Origin: Nonomuraea lactucae
Lineage (GTDB): Bacteria; Actinomycetota; Actinomycetes; Streptosporangiales; Streptosporangiaceae
Assembly (NCBI RefSeq): GCF_003313395.1
Contig: NZ_QNFZ01000294.1
Span: forward strand, 1-64,000
Direction of reading: 5' to 3'
DNA: 64,000 nucleotides
Shown here: in pieces, positions 56,794-64,000 of the stretch
How positions within the stretch are numbered: the stretch's first letter is position 1
Layout: the number at the start of each line of letters is the position of its first letter
Made by a program: the position numbers and the translations under genes
The notes under the pieces: generated by a model
What the model was told of the DNA's origin: nothing
What the model saw: the letters and a program-made list of their open reading frames with translations, nothing else
The model's database searches: none

Positions 56794-57945
56794 GTGCTGA
56801 TCGGGACCGCGCTGGAGGCGCTCACCCAGCGGCCGCTCGCGTTCCTGCGGTCGGCCTGGCCATGGCGGTCGGCGGTGTACCTGCTGGCCGGCGCGGGGCC
56901 GGGCCTGGCAGCCGTGGCCGCCCTGCTCGTCGTCCGGTACCTGGGGGGCGGGATCGCCATCGTCGTCGTCGTCCCCCTGGTCGCGATGGTCGCGCCGGCG
57001 GTGGCGGAGTTCGAGCGGTGGCGGATACGGCTCGTGGACCGCGTGCCGGTGCCGGCCGCGCCCGACAGGCAGCGACGGGAGATGGTTCTTGGTGTCGTCA
57101 CGGTGCTCGCGCTGTGGTGGATCGACCTGGTGACGCTCGCCTTCGCCGTCGGCGGGCCCGTCCTGCTGATCTCGTCGGTCGTGCAGTACGACTGGGACCT
57201 AGGCGAGATCACGAAGGCCTTGGCGGGTGTCCTGCTGCTGCCCGTGGCCGCGTACACGATCACCGCCTGGGCGGGCGCCCGCGGTGTCATGACGAGGGCG
57301 TTCCTCGCCTCGGAGGAGTCCGAGCTGCGCGAGGTGATGCGCTCGCGCGCCCGGCTGGTGGACGCGTTCGAGCTGGAACGGCGCAGGATCGAGCGCGACC
57401 TGCACGACGGCGCCCAGCAGCGGCTCGTGGCGCTGACCATGAACCTCGGCCTGGCCAGGCTCGACCTGCCGGGTGACACGCCCGCCGGCAGGCTCGTCGA
57501 ACAGGCCCACGACGAGGCCAAGCGCGCGCTGGCCGAGCTGCGCGAGCTGATCAGAGGCGTCCATCCCCAGGTGCTCACCGATCGGGGGCTGGCCGCAGCC
57601 GTACGCGACGTGGCCGGACGGTCGCCGGTGCCGGTCGAGGCCGACATCGAGCTGGACACGCGACTGCCCGCGCCCGTGGAGGTCACCGCCTACTACGTGG
57701 TCTGCGAGGCCCTCGCGAACGTCGCCAAGCACAGCCAGACGGCCAGGGCCGCGGTGAGCGCCCGCACCACGGACGGCACGCTCGTCCTGGAGATCAGGGA
57801 CGACGGCACGGGCGGCGCCGACCCGGGCGGGGGCACCGGCCTGCTGGGCCTCGCCGACCGGCTCGCCGTGGTCGGCGGCCGAATGTCGCTGTCCAGCCCC
57901 GCGGGCGGGCCGACGCTGATCCGAGTGGAGATCCCTTGCGCGTAG
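56794..57945 (+). CDS. Sensor histidine kinase (NarX/DesK-type)
   Basis: 383 residues from a GTG at 56794 (VLIGTALEALTQRPLAFLRS); the frame is open further upstream but those residues have no protein-like character. Membrane helices lie in two blocks at about 27-70 and 100-165 (AVYLLAGAGPGLAAVAALLV, WWIDLVTLAFAVGGPVLLIS). HisKA_3 has the phospho-His in RRRIERDLHDGAQQRLVALT; HATPase has VCEALANVAKHSQTARA and GLLGLADRLAVVGG. No extracellular domain is visible, so the membrane region itself is probably the sensor. It overlaps the next gene by 10 bases. Confidence 0.9.
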   Translation: MLIGTALEALTQRPLAFLRSAWPWRSAVYLLAGAGPGLAAVAALLVVRYLGGGIAIVVVVPLVAMVAPAVAEFERWRIRLVDRVPVPAAPDRQRREMVLGVVTVLALWWIDLVTLAFAVGGPVLLISSVVQYDWDLGEITKALAGVLLLPVAAYTITAWAGARGVMTRAFLASEESELREVMRSRARLVDAFELERRRIERDLHDGAQQRLVALTMNLGLARLDLPGDTPAGRLVEQAHDEAKRALAELRELIRGVHPQVLTDRGLAAAVRDVAGRSPVPVEADIELDTRLPAPVEVTAYYVVCEALANVAKHSQTARAAVSARTTDGTLVLEIRDDGTGGADPGGGTGLLGLADRLAVVGGRMSLSSPAGGPTLIRVEIPCA

Positions 57946-58577
57946 TCATCGCCGAAGACGCCGTTCTCCTGCGCGAGGGCCTGGTCGGGCTGCTCGAACG
58001 CTTCGGCCACACCGTGCTCGCCTCGGTCGGTGACGCGCCCTCGCTGGTCGAGGCGGTCGCGGAGCACCGGCCCGACGCCGTGGTGACCGACGTGCGGATG
58101 CCGCCCGGCTTCACCGACGAAGGACTGCGCGCCGCTCTGGACCTGCGCGCGCGTCACCCCGACCTGGCGGTGCTGGTGCTCAGCCAGTACGTCGAGCAGA
58201 CCTACGCCACCGAGCTGCTCGACTCGGAAGGCGGCGCCGGCATCGGCTACCTGCTGAAGGACCGCATCGGCGACGTGCGGGAGTTCGTCGACGCGCTCGA
58301 CCGGGTGGCGCGCGGCGGCACCGTCGTCGACCCCGAAGTGGTGCGCCAGCTGCTCAGACGGAGGCGTGACCCGCTGCTGCGGCTCACCCCGCGCGAGCAG
58401 GAGGTCCTCGCGCTCATCGCGGAAGGGCGCTCCAACTCCTCGATCGCGCGGGAGCTGTTCGTCACCCAGGCCGCCGTGGCCAAGCACATCGCCGGCATCT
58501 TCACCAAGCTCGACCTGCCGCCCGCGGCCGACGGGCACCGGCGGGTGCTGGCCGTGCTCGCCTACCTTCAAGGGTGA
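57936..58577 (+). CDS. NarL/LuxR-family response regulator
   Basis: 213 residues from a TTG at 57936 overlapping the kinase 3' end. Receiver: MRVVIAEDAVLLREGLVGLL, phospho-acceptor Asp in AVVTDVRMPPG, Lys in IGYLLKDRIG. HTH: LTPREQEVLALIAEGRSNSS followed by ELFVTQAAVAKHIAGIFTKL. It forms a pair with the kinase just upstream. Targets are not evident; the MBL-fold gene starts 17 bases later and may be in the same transcript. Confidence 0.9.
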   Translation: MRVVIAEDAVLLREGLVGLLERFGHTVLASVGDAPSLVEAVAEHRPDAVVTDVRMPPGFTDEGLRAALDLRARHPDLAVLVLSQYVEQTYATELLDSEGGAGIGYLLKDRIGDVREFVDALDRVARGGTVVDPEVVRQLLRRRRDPLLRLTPREQEVLALIAEGRSNSSIARELFVTQAAVAKHIAGIFTKLDLPPAADGHRRVLAVLAYLQG

Positions 58578-58594
58578 TCAGTAGGGTTTCGTCC

Positions 58595-59401
58595 ATGAAC
58601 GAGCGGTGGCGGGAGATCGGCGACCGGGTCTACGTCCGGCGCCACAAGTCGTTCGACCTCAACGTGGGCCTGGTCGTGGGCGACGAGCACTGCCTGGTGA
58701 TCGACACGCGCATGTCGCACCGCGAGGCCGCCGACCTGGTCGAGGCCGTGCGGAAGGTCACGACGAGTCCCTGGACCGTCGTCAACTCCCACGCCCACTT
58801 CGATCACTGCTACGGCAACGCGCTGTTCCGGCCCGGCGAGATCTGGGGCCATGTCAGGTGCGCCGAGGAGCTCGAGCTGTACGGCGAGGGGCAGCGGGCG
58901 AGGGTGATCGCCTCGCTGCCGGAGGCCCGGCGCAAGGAGGTGGAGGAGGTGGCGATCGTGGCGCCCGACCAGACGTTCACCACGACGGCCACCCTCGACA
59001 TCGGCGGGCGGAGCGTCCACCTGCGCCACTTCGGCCTCGGCCACAGCAGCAACGACGTCGTCACGCACGTACCCGACGCGGGTGTGATCTTCGCCGGTGA
59101 CCTGGTCGAGGAGGGCGCGCCACCGGCGTTCGAGGACTCCTACCCGCTCGACTGGCCCGTCACTGTCGCCGCGATGCTCGCCGAGCTGACCGGCGACGTC
59201 GTCGTGCCGGGGCATGGCGCGGTGGTGGACCGTTCGTTCGCCGAGGCGCAGCAGGCCGAGCTCGCCGCCGTGGCCGGCCTGGCCAGGCGGGCGCACGTGG
59301 AGGGGTTGCGTGACCTGATCGGGCGGTTCCCGTACCCGGAGGAGACCACGGGCCAGGTCATCGAGCGGGCCTTCATGCAGCTCGACAGCCACCTCGGCTG
59401 A
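58595..59401 (+). CDS. Metallo-beta-lactamase-fold hydrolase
   Basis: 268 residues from the ATG at 58595. The metal-binding motif HAHFDH is in VVNSHAHFDHCYGNALF. Further ligands are His in LRHFGLGHSSNDVVTHV, Asp in VIFAGDLVEEG and His in VVVPGHGAVVD. The fold is the glyoxalase II/beta-lactamase type with two zinc ions; the substrate is unknown (thioesters, lactones or phosphoesters are typical). No signal peptide, so cytosolic. It is the third gene after a two-component pair, probably co-transcribed with it. Confidence 0.88.
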   Translation: MNERWREIGDRVYVRRHKSFDLNVGLVVGDEHCLVIDTRMSHREAADLVEAVRKVTTSPWTVVNSHAHFDHCYGNALFRPGEIWGHVRCAEELELYGEGQRARVIASLPEARRKEVEEVAIVAPDQTFTTTATLDIGGRSVHLRHFGLGHSSNDVVTHVPDAGVIFAGDLVEEGAPPAFEDSYPLDWPVTVAAMLAELTGDVVVPGHGAVVDRSFAEAQQAELAAVAGLARRAHVEGLRDLIGRFPYPEETTGQVIERAFMQLDSHLG

Positions 59402-59433
59402 CCGCCCGCTCGACAGACGCCCCGGCGGCTCAT

Positions 59434-59452
59434 ATATTGCAAAGCGCAATAT
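59434..59452. promoter_or_regulatory. PadR operator candidate
   Basis: Perfect 7-5-7 inverted repeat ATATTGC-AAAGC-GCAATAT, 13 bases before the PadR start codon and standing out as AT-rich in a GC-rich region. PadR-type regulators typically repress their own genes through such palindromes. Confidence 0.7.
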
Positions 59453-59465
59453 GGAGGGAGGCGTC

Positions 59466-60086
59466 ATGGCGAGCCGTCACGATCTGATCGGGCTGACCGT
59501 GCTGGCCATGCTCGCGGTACGCCCCGGGCACCCGTACGAGCTGCACCGCTTCATCGTCGACACGCACAAGGACTACGTGACCGGCCTGCCCAGGAGCCTC
59601 TACCACGCCGTCGAGCGGCTCGCGCGCGACGAGCTGATCGTGCCCGCCGCCACCGGACGGGAGGGCCGCAGGCCCGAGCGGACGGTCTACGAGATCACCG
59701 CCGAGGGGCGGCAGGAGCTCGCCGTCCGGCTGAGCAGGTTGCTGGAGCAGCCCGATCCCGACAGGCGCACGCTGGTGGCCGCGACGTCGCTGATCGGGGC
59801 CCTGACCGTGCCCGAAGCGCGGCGGGCGCTGCGCACCCGGGCCGCCTCGCTCCAGGCCGCGATCGACGGCCTCGACACGCACATGGCGGCCATGACCGAC
59901 AACGGCCTGCCGGAGATGCTCATGCTCGAGCTCGAATGCCAGCGCGCGCTGTCCGCCGCCGAGCTGACGTGGGTGCACGGGGTGCTCGACCGGCTGGAGA
60001 GCGGCCGCCTCGCCTGGCCGGACGAGATCAAGCAGGCTCTCCTGGAGCGGGTCCTCGGCGAGTCCCGCTCCGCGCGCATCACCTGA
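59466..60086 (+). CDS. PadR-family transcriptional regulator
   Basis: 206 residues from the ATG at 59466, with GGAGGGAGG upstream. N-terminal winged helix: LTVLAMLAVRPGHPYELHRF, GLPRSLYHAVERLARDELIV and ERTVYEITAEGRQEL, the PadR core. The C-terminal helical domain (Vir_C type) with VPEARRALRTRAASLQAAID mediates dimerisation. It likely represses an exporter or catabolic gene in response to an aromatic or drug ligand. No obvious target is adjacent; the palindrome before its start suggests autoregulation. The stop overlaps the 3' end of the convergent kinase gene. Confidence 0.88.
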   Translation: MASRHDLIGLTVLAMLAVRPGHPYELHRFIVDTHKDYVTGLPRSLYHAVERLARDELIVPAATGREGRRPERTVYEITAEGRQELAVRLSRLLEQPDPDRRTLVAATSLIGALTVPEARRALRTRAASLQAAIDGLDTHMAAMTDNGLPEMLMLELECQRALSAAELTWVHGVLDRLESGRLAWPDEIKQALLERVLGESRSARIT

Positions 60087-61509
60087 CCAGGCAGGGGGCG
60101 GGGCGGTGGGCGGGGAAGCGGGCGAGGAATCCGCCGTCCACGGCACTCAGCGTCCCGGCGTGGAGGGCCGCGATGTCCCTGGCGATCGGCAGGCCGAGCC
60201 CGGCCCCGCCGGCGTCCCTGGCCCGCGCCTCGTCCAGCCTGGTGAACCGGTCGAACACGGCCTCCCGTTTGTCCGGCGGGATCCCCGGGCCGTCGTCCAG
60301 CACGTTCAGCACGGCCTGGTCGCCGTTCAGCCTCACCCGCACCTTCACCGTCGTGGCCGCGTGCCGTACCGCGTTGTCGACCAGGTTGGTGACCAGCCGG
60401 GCGAGATGCCCGTGCGAGCCCTGGATCACCACGTCAGGCTCGATGTCCAGCTCCACCCGCAGCTCGGGGCGGCGCCTGATGCGCAGCGACTCCTCGGCGG
60501 CCACCTGGCCGAGGTCGAGGTCGTCCGTGCGCGGTGGCTCGCCGGCGTCCAGGCGGGCCAGCAGGAGCAGGTCGCCGGCCAGCGCCTGCAGGCGTTCGAT
60601 GTCGGCCAGCGCTTCGCGCGTCAGCTCGCTCGGCTGGGCCAGCTCCAGCCGGGCCCGCAGGGTCGCGATCGGGCTGCGGAGCTCGTGGGCGGCGTCCGCC
60701 ACGAACCGCTTGTGCGTGCCCACGGCCGTCTCCAGCCGGTCCAGCGTGCCGTTCACGGTGGTGGCCAGCTCCGCGATCTCGTCGCGCGAACGGGGTACGG
60801 GCACGCGCTGGTGCAGGTCGCGCGCGGTGATGTCGGCGACCTTGGCCCGGATCGCGGCCACCGGCTTGAGCGCCCGGCCGACCGAGAACCACGTCATCCC
60901 GGCCACCACCAGCAGCAACGCGGGCAGTCCGGGGAGCAGCGCGCCGTTCAGAGCGCGCAACGCCTGCTCGGCGCCCGCCAGCGAGACCCTCGACCAGAGC
61001 GTGGCCGGCCCTGACCGCGTGGTGACGTCCACGGCCGCCACCGCGTACTCGCCCGGCTCCGCCCAGGCCGCGACGACGGTCGCGCTGTCCTTGGTGAGAA
61101 CGAGGTCGGGATCCCCGAACTGCTTGCCCGCCGGCGGCTCACTCCGCTCCGTCCCGCTACCCGGCTCGGCCCCGCCTCCTGACTTCGACACGGCCTCCGA
61201 CGGATCGCTCGGCTGGGACGCGACGACAGGCGGGGCGTCCCACTCCGTCGGCACGGTCGACGACACCGCGACGAGAGGCTCTGCCGGGACGGCGATTCTC
61301 CCCGCGTACGGCGCCACCGCCGCCGCGCGCCGGGCCGCCTCGGCGTCCGCGCTGGCCTGCAGGCTGCCGCGCAGTGCCATGACCAGGACCACGGCCGCCG
61401 CACCCAGCGCGGCGGCCACCACCAGCGTCGCCGCGAGGGTGGCGCGCACCCGTACCGAGGACAGACTGGAGGAAAGGGCGGCGAGCAGGACGCGCGGACG
61501 GGTGCTCAT
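60079..61509 (-). CDS. Sensor histidine kinase (OmpR-pair type)
   Basis: 476 residues from the ATG at 61509, overlapping the regulator stop as ATGA. Membrane helices lie at about 24-47 (ATLAATLVVAAALGAAAVVL) and 193-212, enclosing an outer domain of about 145 residues with a Ser/Pro-rich insert. HAMP (RALKPVAAIRAKVADITARD), HisKA (RFVADAAHELRSPIATLRAR) and HATPase (LVTNLVDNAVRHA, VLDDGPGIPPDKR, GAGLGLPIARDI) follow. Classic two-component sensor. Its likely target is the divergent secreted-protein gene at 62302, whose upstream region has regulator-type repeats. Confidence 0.92.
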   Translation of the reverse strand: MSTRPRVLLAALSSSLSSVRVRATLAATLVVAAALGAAAVVLVMALRGSLQASADAEAARRAAAVAPYAGRIAVPAEPLVAVSSTVPTEWDAPPVVASQPSDPSEAVSKSGGGAEPGSGTERSEPPAGKQFGDPDLVLTKDSATVVAAWAEPGEYAVAAVDVTTRSGPATLWSRVSLAGAEQALRALNGALLPGLPALLLVVAGMTWFSVGRALKPVAAIRAKVADITARDLHQRVPVPRSRDEIAELATTVNGTLDRLETAVGTHKRFVADAAHELRSPIATLRARLELAQPSELTREALADIERLQALAGDLLLLARLDAGEPPRTDDLDLGQVAAEESLRIRRRPELRVELDIEPDVVIQGSHGHLARLVTNLVDNAVRHAATTVKVRVRLNGDQAVLNVLDDGPGIPPDKREAVFDRFTRLDEARARDAGGAGLGLPIARDIAALHAGTLSAVDGGFLARFPAHRPAPCLVR

Positions 61510-62177
61510 TTCGCCTCCAGGCGGTAGCCGGCGCCGCGCACCGTGACCAGCGTCGACCGGCCGAACGGCTGGTCGATCTTGCGGCGCAGCGCGCTGATGT
61601 AGACCTCGACGATGTTCGGGTCGCCGTCGTAGGTGAAGTCCCACGCCTGCTCCAGCAGCTCGCCCTTGGACACCACCTCACCGGCGCGCCGCGCGAGCCC
61701 GTGCAGCACCGCGAACTCCTTCGGCGTCAGGGCGATCTCCACCTCGCCCCTGCGGCAGCGCAGCCCGGCCGGGTCGATCACCAGGTCGCCGACCGTGATG
61801 GACACCGGCCGTTCCCGCCCGCCGCGCCGGACCAGGGCCCGGAGCCGGGCGAGCAGCACCACGTACGAGAACGGCTTGGTCAGGTAGTCGTCGGCGCCGG
61901 TGTCGAGAGCCTCGGCCTCGTCGTGGATGCCGTCCTTGGCCGTGAGCATCATGATCGGCGTCCAGTTGCCCGCCTCGCGCAGCCGCTCGCAGACGGTGTA
62001 GCCGTTCATCCTGGGCAGCATCACGTCCAGGACGATCACGTCGTAGGAGTTCTCCATGGCCATCCAGAGGCCGTCGCGGCCGTCGTGGGCCACGTCCACC
62101 GCGAACCCCTCCCCGGCCAGCCCGCCCTTGACCAGCCCGGCCAGCCGCTCCTCGTCTTCCACCAGTAGCACGCGCAC
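61506..62177 (-). CDS. OmpR-family response regulator
   Basis: 223 residues. Receiver: MRVLLVEDEERLAGLVKGGL, phospho-acceptor Asp in VIVLDVMLPRMNGY, Thr in IMMLTAKDG, Lys in YLTKPFSYV. Winged helix: LTPKEFAVLHGLARRAGEVV, VEVYISALRRKIDQPFG, LVTVRGAGYRLEAK. It is coupled to the downstream kinase and divergent from the secreted-protein gene at 62302. Confidence 0.93.
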   Translation of the reverse strand: MRVLLVEDEERLAGLVKGGLAGEGFAVDVAHDGRDGLWMAMENSYDVIVLDVMLPRMNGYTVCERLREAGNWTPIMMLTAKDGIHDEAEALDTGADDYLTKPFSYVVLLARLRALVRRGGRERPVSITVGDLVIDPAGLRCRRGEVEIALTPKEFAVLHGLARRAGEVVSKGELLEQAWDFTYDGDPNIVEVYISALRRKIDQPFGRSTLVTVRGAGYRLEAK

Positions 62178-62211
62178 ACCGCACAGGGTGGCGCATCGTA
62201 CCTAAAGCCAA

Positions 62212-62250
62212 CCTGAAGATGATTTTGGCCGCCTTCAGGATCACTTCAGG
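62212..62250. promoter_or_regulatory. CTTCAGG repeats in the divergent promoter region
   Basis: CTTCAGG occurs twice as a direct repeat with an 11-base period (62233-62239 and 62244-62250) and once inverted (CCTGAAG, 62212-62218). Eleven-base-spaced direct repeats are the usual OmpR/PhoB-type binding pattern. Location between the response regulator and the secreted-protein gene supports control of both. Confidence 0.65.
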
Positions 62251-62301
62251 TGCGGCGGGCCATCCTCGGGGCGTCAGATCGTTTCCCACGAGGAGAACCA
62301 C

Positions 62302-62790
62302 ATGTTCAAGCGACGTTTCGCGATCCTGGGCGCCGTGGCCGCGCTCACGCTCACCGGTCTCGGTGGGTCCGCCCTGGCCTCCGACGAGCCACCGGCCACT
62401 CCTGCCCGCAAGATCACGTGTACCACCAGCGATGGCAAGACCTTCGAGTTCCCCGAGCGGATCAGGGCGCTGAAGGCCGTCAAGGGGACAAACGGGAAGA
62501 TCGTCATGGAGGAGGGTGAGGCGCCGGACGGGGTGACGCCCACCGTGGAGACCAAGCCCGAGACGGCGGTGCGGGGCGAGCGCCTCCCCGAGGAGGGAAT
62601 CGTCGAGGCGGTCCCGGCCGAGCCCGCCACCGGCGCCGACGCCCCCACGCTTGAGCCTGCCGAGGACGTCGACGTCAGGCGGGGCGAGCCCGGCGTCCGT
62701 GCCAGGGCGGTCGAGCCGCCCGCCGACGGCAAGGTGGTCATCGCGGAGAAGAACGGCAAGAGCTTCTCCATCTCCTGCAAGGCCGAGTAG
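62302..62790 (+). CDS. Small secreted hypothetical protein
   Basis: 162 residues from the ATG at 62302 (GAGGAGAACC upstream). Signal peptide MFKRRFAILGAVAALTLTGL, cleavage near ALA-S. The mature part holds two short similar motifs, ITCTTSDGKTFEFPE near the start and VVIAEKNGKSFSISCKAE at the end, each with one Cys that could form a disulfide. Between them is an acidic Pro/Glu-rich linker (EAVPAEPATGADAPTLEPAE). No family is recognised. The position opposite an OmpR-type pair, with regulator repeats between, suggests it is a direct target, perhaps an envelope-stress protein. Confidence 0.7.
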   Translation: MFKRRFAILGAVAALTLTGLGGSALASDEPPATPARKITCTTSDGKTFEFPERIRALKAVKGTNGKIVMEEGEAPDGVTPTVETKPETAVRGERLPEEGIVEAVPAEPATGADAPTLEPAEDVDVRRGEPGVRARAVEPPADGKVVIAEKNGKSFSISCKAE

Positions 62791-62841
62791 AGGCCTCCTG
62801 CGAGGCCGGGTAGAGGCCTCGTGCGAGGCCGGGTAGAGGCC
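62776..62841 (+). repeat. 23-bp tandem duplication of a gene 3' end
   Basis: TGCAAGGCCGAGTAGAGGCC plus TCC (62776-62798, containing the last codons and stop of the secreted protein) is followed by TGCGAGGCCGGGTAGAGGCC plus TCG (62799-62821) and most of a third copy to 62841. The extra units lie beyond the stop codon. It resembles the event at 20342-20415. Confidence 0.85.
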
Positions 62842-62945
62842 GATCGCTGGGCAGGGGTCCGTGGGTTCGCTGGGGGAGCGTGCCAGCCGTGGGACAGGGG
62901 CATACGGCGGGCCGCCGGAGCGGCGGGGCGTCAGGCGGCGGGCCG

Positions 62946-64000
62946 TCACGCCGGGAACGACGGGTGCGGGCCGAGCGCCCAGTACTCGAACAGCCCGTGT
63001 CCCACCAGCCCGTCGTACTCGAAGCGGCCGACGGCGTCGACCAGCCCCCACATCCTGGCGGCGTCGTCGGGCAGCGTGTAGGTGACCCCCTGCACCACAG
63101 GGCCCTCGCCCTGGTACATGCCGTGCTTCCAGTCCGGTTCGAGCCCGTAACCGGTGCCGACCATGAGGTGGACCGGCAGCAGCGGCGTGCACCGCACGTC
63201 GAACGGCTTGCCGCCGGGCGGTGAGAAGCCGATCACGGCCTCGACCACGTCCCGGGTGCCCGGGGCGTAGACGGGCCGGTAGTCGGGGCGGCCGAGATAC
63301 TCCTCCTCCCGGCCGTCCGACCACACCCTGGTGGCCTCCTCCAGCACGCGCCGCCCGCGCTCGTCCTCCTGCACGATGCAGAGGATGGCGTGGTCGTCGA
63401 ATTGCATCGGGGCGTACAGCCAGTAGAACGTGCCCGGGTTCTTCGACTGGATGCCCGGTGGTTCGGGTTCGCCGACGGGCCTGATCCCCCAGGAGCGGTC
63501 GCGGGTCCCCTGCCAGCGGTCCGGAGTGACCGGGATGTCCTCCGAACCGATCCTGATATTTCCGGACCAGCGCCCCGTCTGCGCCAGCCGTACCGAGTCG
63601 AACATGACCCGCTCCTGCCAGCGTATGAAATGCCGGGGCTCAAGGGTCGCCGGGATCGTGCCCTCCCAGGTGAGATCGAAGGCGAGGCCATGCTCGTTCG
63701 GCTCCAGCACGACGCGGAGCCGTTTGAGCCCTTCGATGACCTCCACCCGGAACGGGCCGATCCCGGTGTCCATCCGGTCCGCGCCGAGCTCGCGTGACGC
63801 GCGGACGACACGGTGCAGGTCTTGGTGCGGATCATGGTGCGGGTCGCGGCGGCGCACGCAGGCGAAGGCGTCGGTGACGCCCAAGTTGGGGTACTGCCCG
63901 AGGCCGACGATCAGCATCAGGTCGCCGGTGCCGGCGTGGCAGTTGAAGTAGTAGCGGTCGTAGAAGTTGCGGTCGGACGTCGCCACGTGCCGCATCACCT
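62946..64000 (-). CDS. Hypothetical protein, 5' end probably outside window
   Basis: At least 350 residues, soluble, no signal peptide seen. Notable segments: VATSDRNFYDRYYFNCHAGT then GDLMLIVGLGQYPNLGVTDA near the start, RVEVIEGLKRLRVVLEPNEH, RDRSWGIRPVGEPEPPG and FYWLYAPMQFDDHAILCIVQ. They fit a large beta-sandwich family of uncharacterised actinobacterial proteins that I know only as hypothetical. An ATG at 63998 could be the start, but the sequence there looks internal to the domain and has no visible ribosome site, so the gene is treated as partial. Confidence 0.65.
   Translation of the reverse strand, partial: VMRHVATSDRNFYDRYYFNCHAGTGDLMLIVGLGQYPNLGVTDAFACVRRRDPHHDPHQDLHRVVRASRELGADRMDTGIGPFRVEVIEGLKRLRVVLEPNEHGLAFDLTWEGTIPATLEPRHFIRWQERVMFDSVRLAQTGRWSGNIRIGSEDIPVTPDRWQGTRDRSWGIRPVGEPEPPGIQSKNPGTFYWLYAPMQFDDHAILCIVQEDERGRRVLEEATRVWSDGREEEYLGRPDYRPVYAPGTRDVVEAVIGFSPPGGKPFDVRCTPLLPVHLMVGTGYGLEPDWKHGMYQGEGPVVQGVTYTLPDDAARMWGLVDAVGRFEYDGLVGHGLFEYWALGPHPSFPA

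Overview
The window is high-GC actinobacterial DNA. Evidence is the G/C-rich third codon positions, GTG/TTG starts, GGAGG-type ribosome sites, an ECF42-YCII pair, many two-component systems, lipobox and secreted proteins, and actinobacterial transposases. The gene content fits a soil filamentous actinomycete, probably Streptosporangiales (Nonomuraea-like). That placement is an inference from gene style, not from a marker gene.

Region 1 (1-13.1 kb) is accessory and heavily rearranged. It holds a NucA/NucB-type nuclease whose 5' end lies outside the window, a gene whose 3' end is supplied by an IS30 element, an MFS exporter, and an IS3 element split by a second IS30 element with a clean 2-bp target duplication. 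After that come relics of integrative elements: two integrase fragments, two copies of a 3' half of tRNA-Ala(UGC) inside a ~155-bp repeat, an orphan Imm53-like immunity gene, a PP2C-like protein and truncated regulator-like genes.

Region 2 (13.3-18 kb) carries a compact operon: a 30-codon ORF ending in Trp, translationally coupled to a cytochrome P450 and followed by an O-methyltransferase. This could be a P450-type RiPP locus or leftover aromatic-polyketide tailoring. A YCII protein and its ECF42 sigma factor follow.

Region 3 (18-31.7 kb) has a 15-bp minisatellite, a TAXI solute-binding lipoprotein, a TctD/TctE-like two-component system divergent from a complete TctCBA tricarboxylate transporter, a decayed MacB-like ABC exporter, a NarL-type regulator, an unusual tandem-duplicated sensor kinase and a polytopic membrane protein. 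The exporter and the membrane protein share a 51-bp upstream block, which suggests one small regulon.

Region 4 (31.9-42 kb) starts with an EACC1-caspase-propeller conflict module. It continues with secreted proteins (papain-inhibitor/barwin-like, thaumatin-like, GH28 pectinase-like), a second P450, and an ECF sigma factor with a CU044_5270-type membrane partner.

Region 5 (41.7-56.1 kb) is the most striking. It is a ~12-kb, eight-gene, same-strand operon: VWA protein, GrpE, lidless Hsp70, FnIII-like scaffold, TRAFAC GTPase, GAP1, double-GTPase and DUF3800 protein. Just upstream on the same strand is a membrane-anchored nucleoside-phosphorylase-like protein. It matches the logic of chaperone/NTPase-regulated biological conflict systems.

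Region 6 (56.1-64 kb) is more ordinary: a secreted protein, a NarL-type two-component pair, an MBL-fold hydrolase, a PadR regulator with a visible operator, an OmpR-type pair divergent from a secreted protein, and a partial hypothetical gene at the window end.
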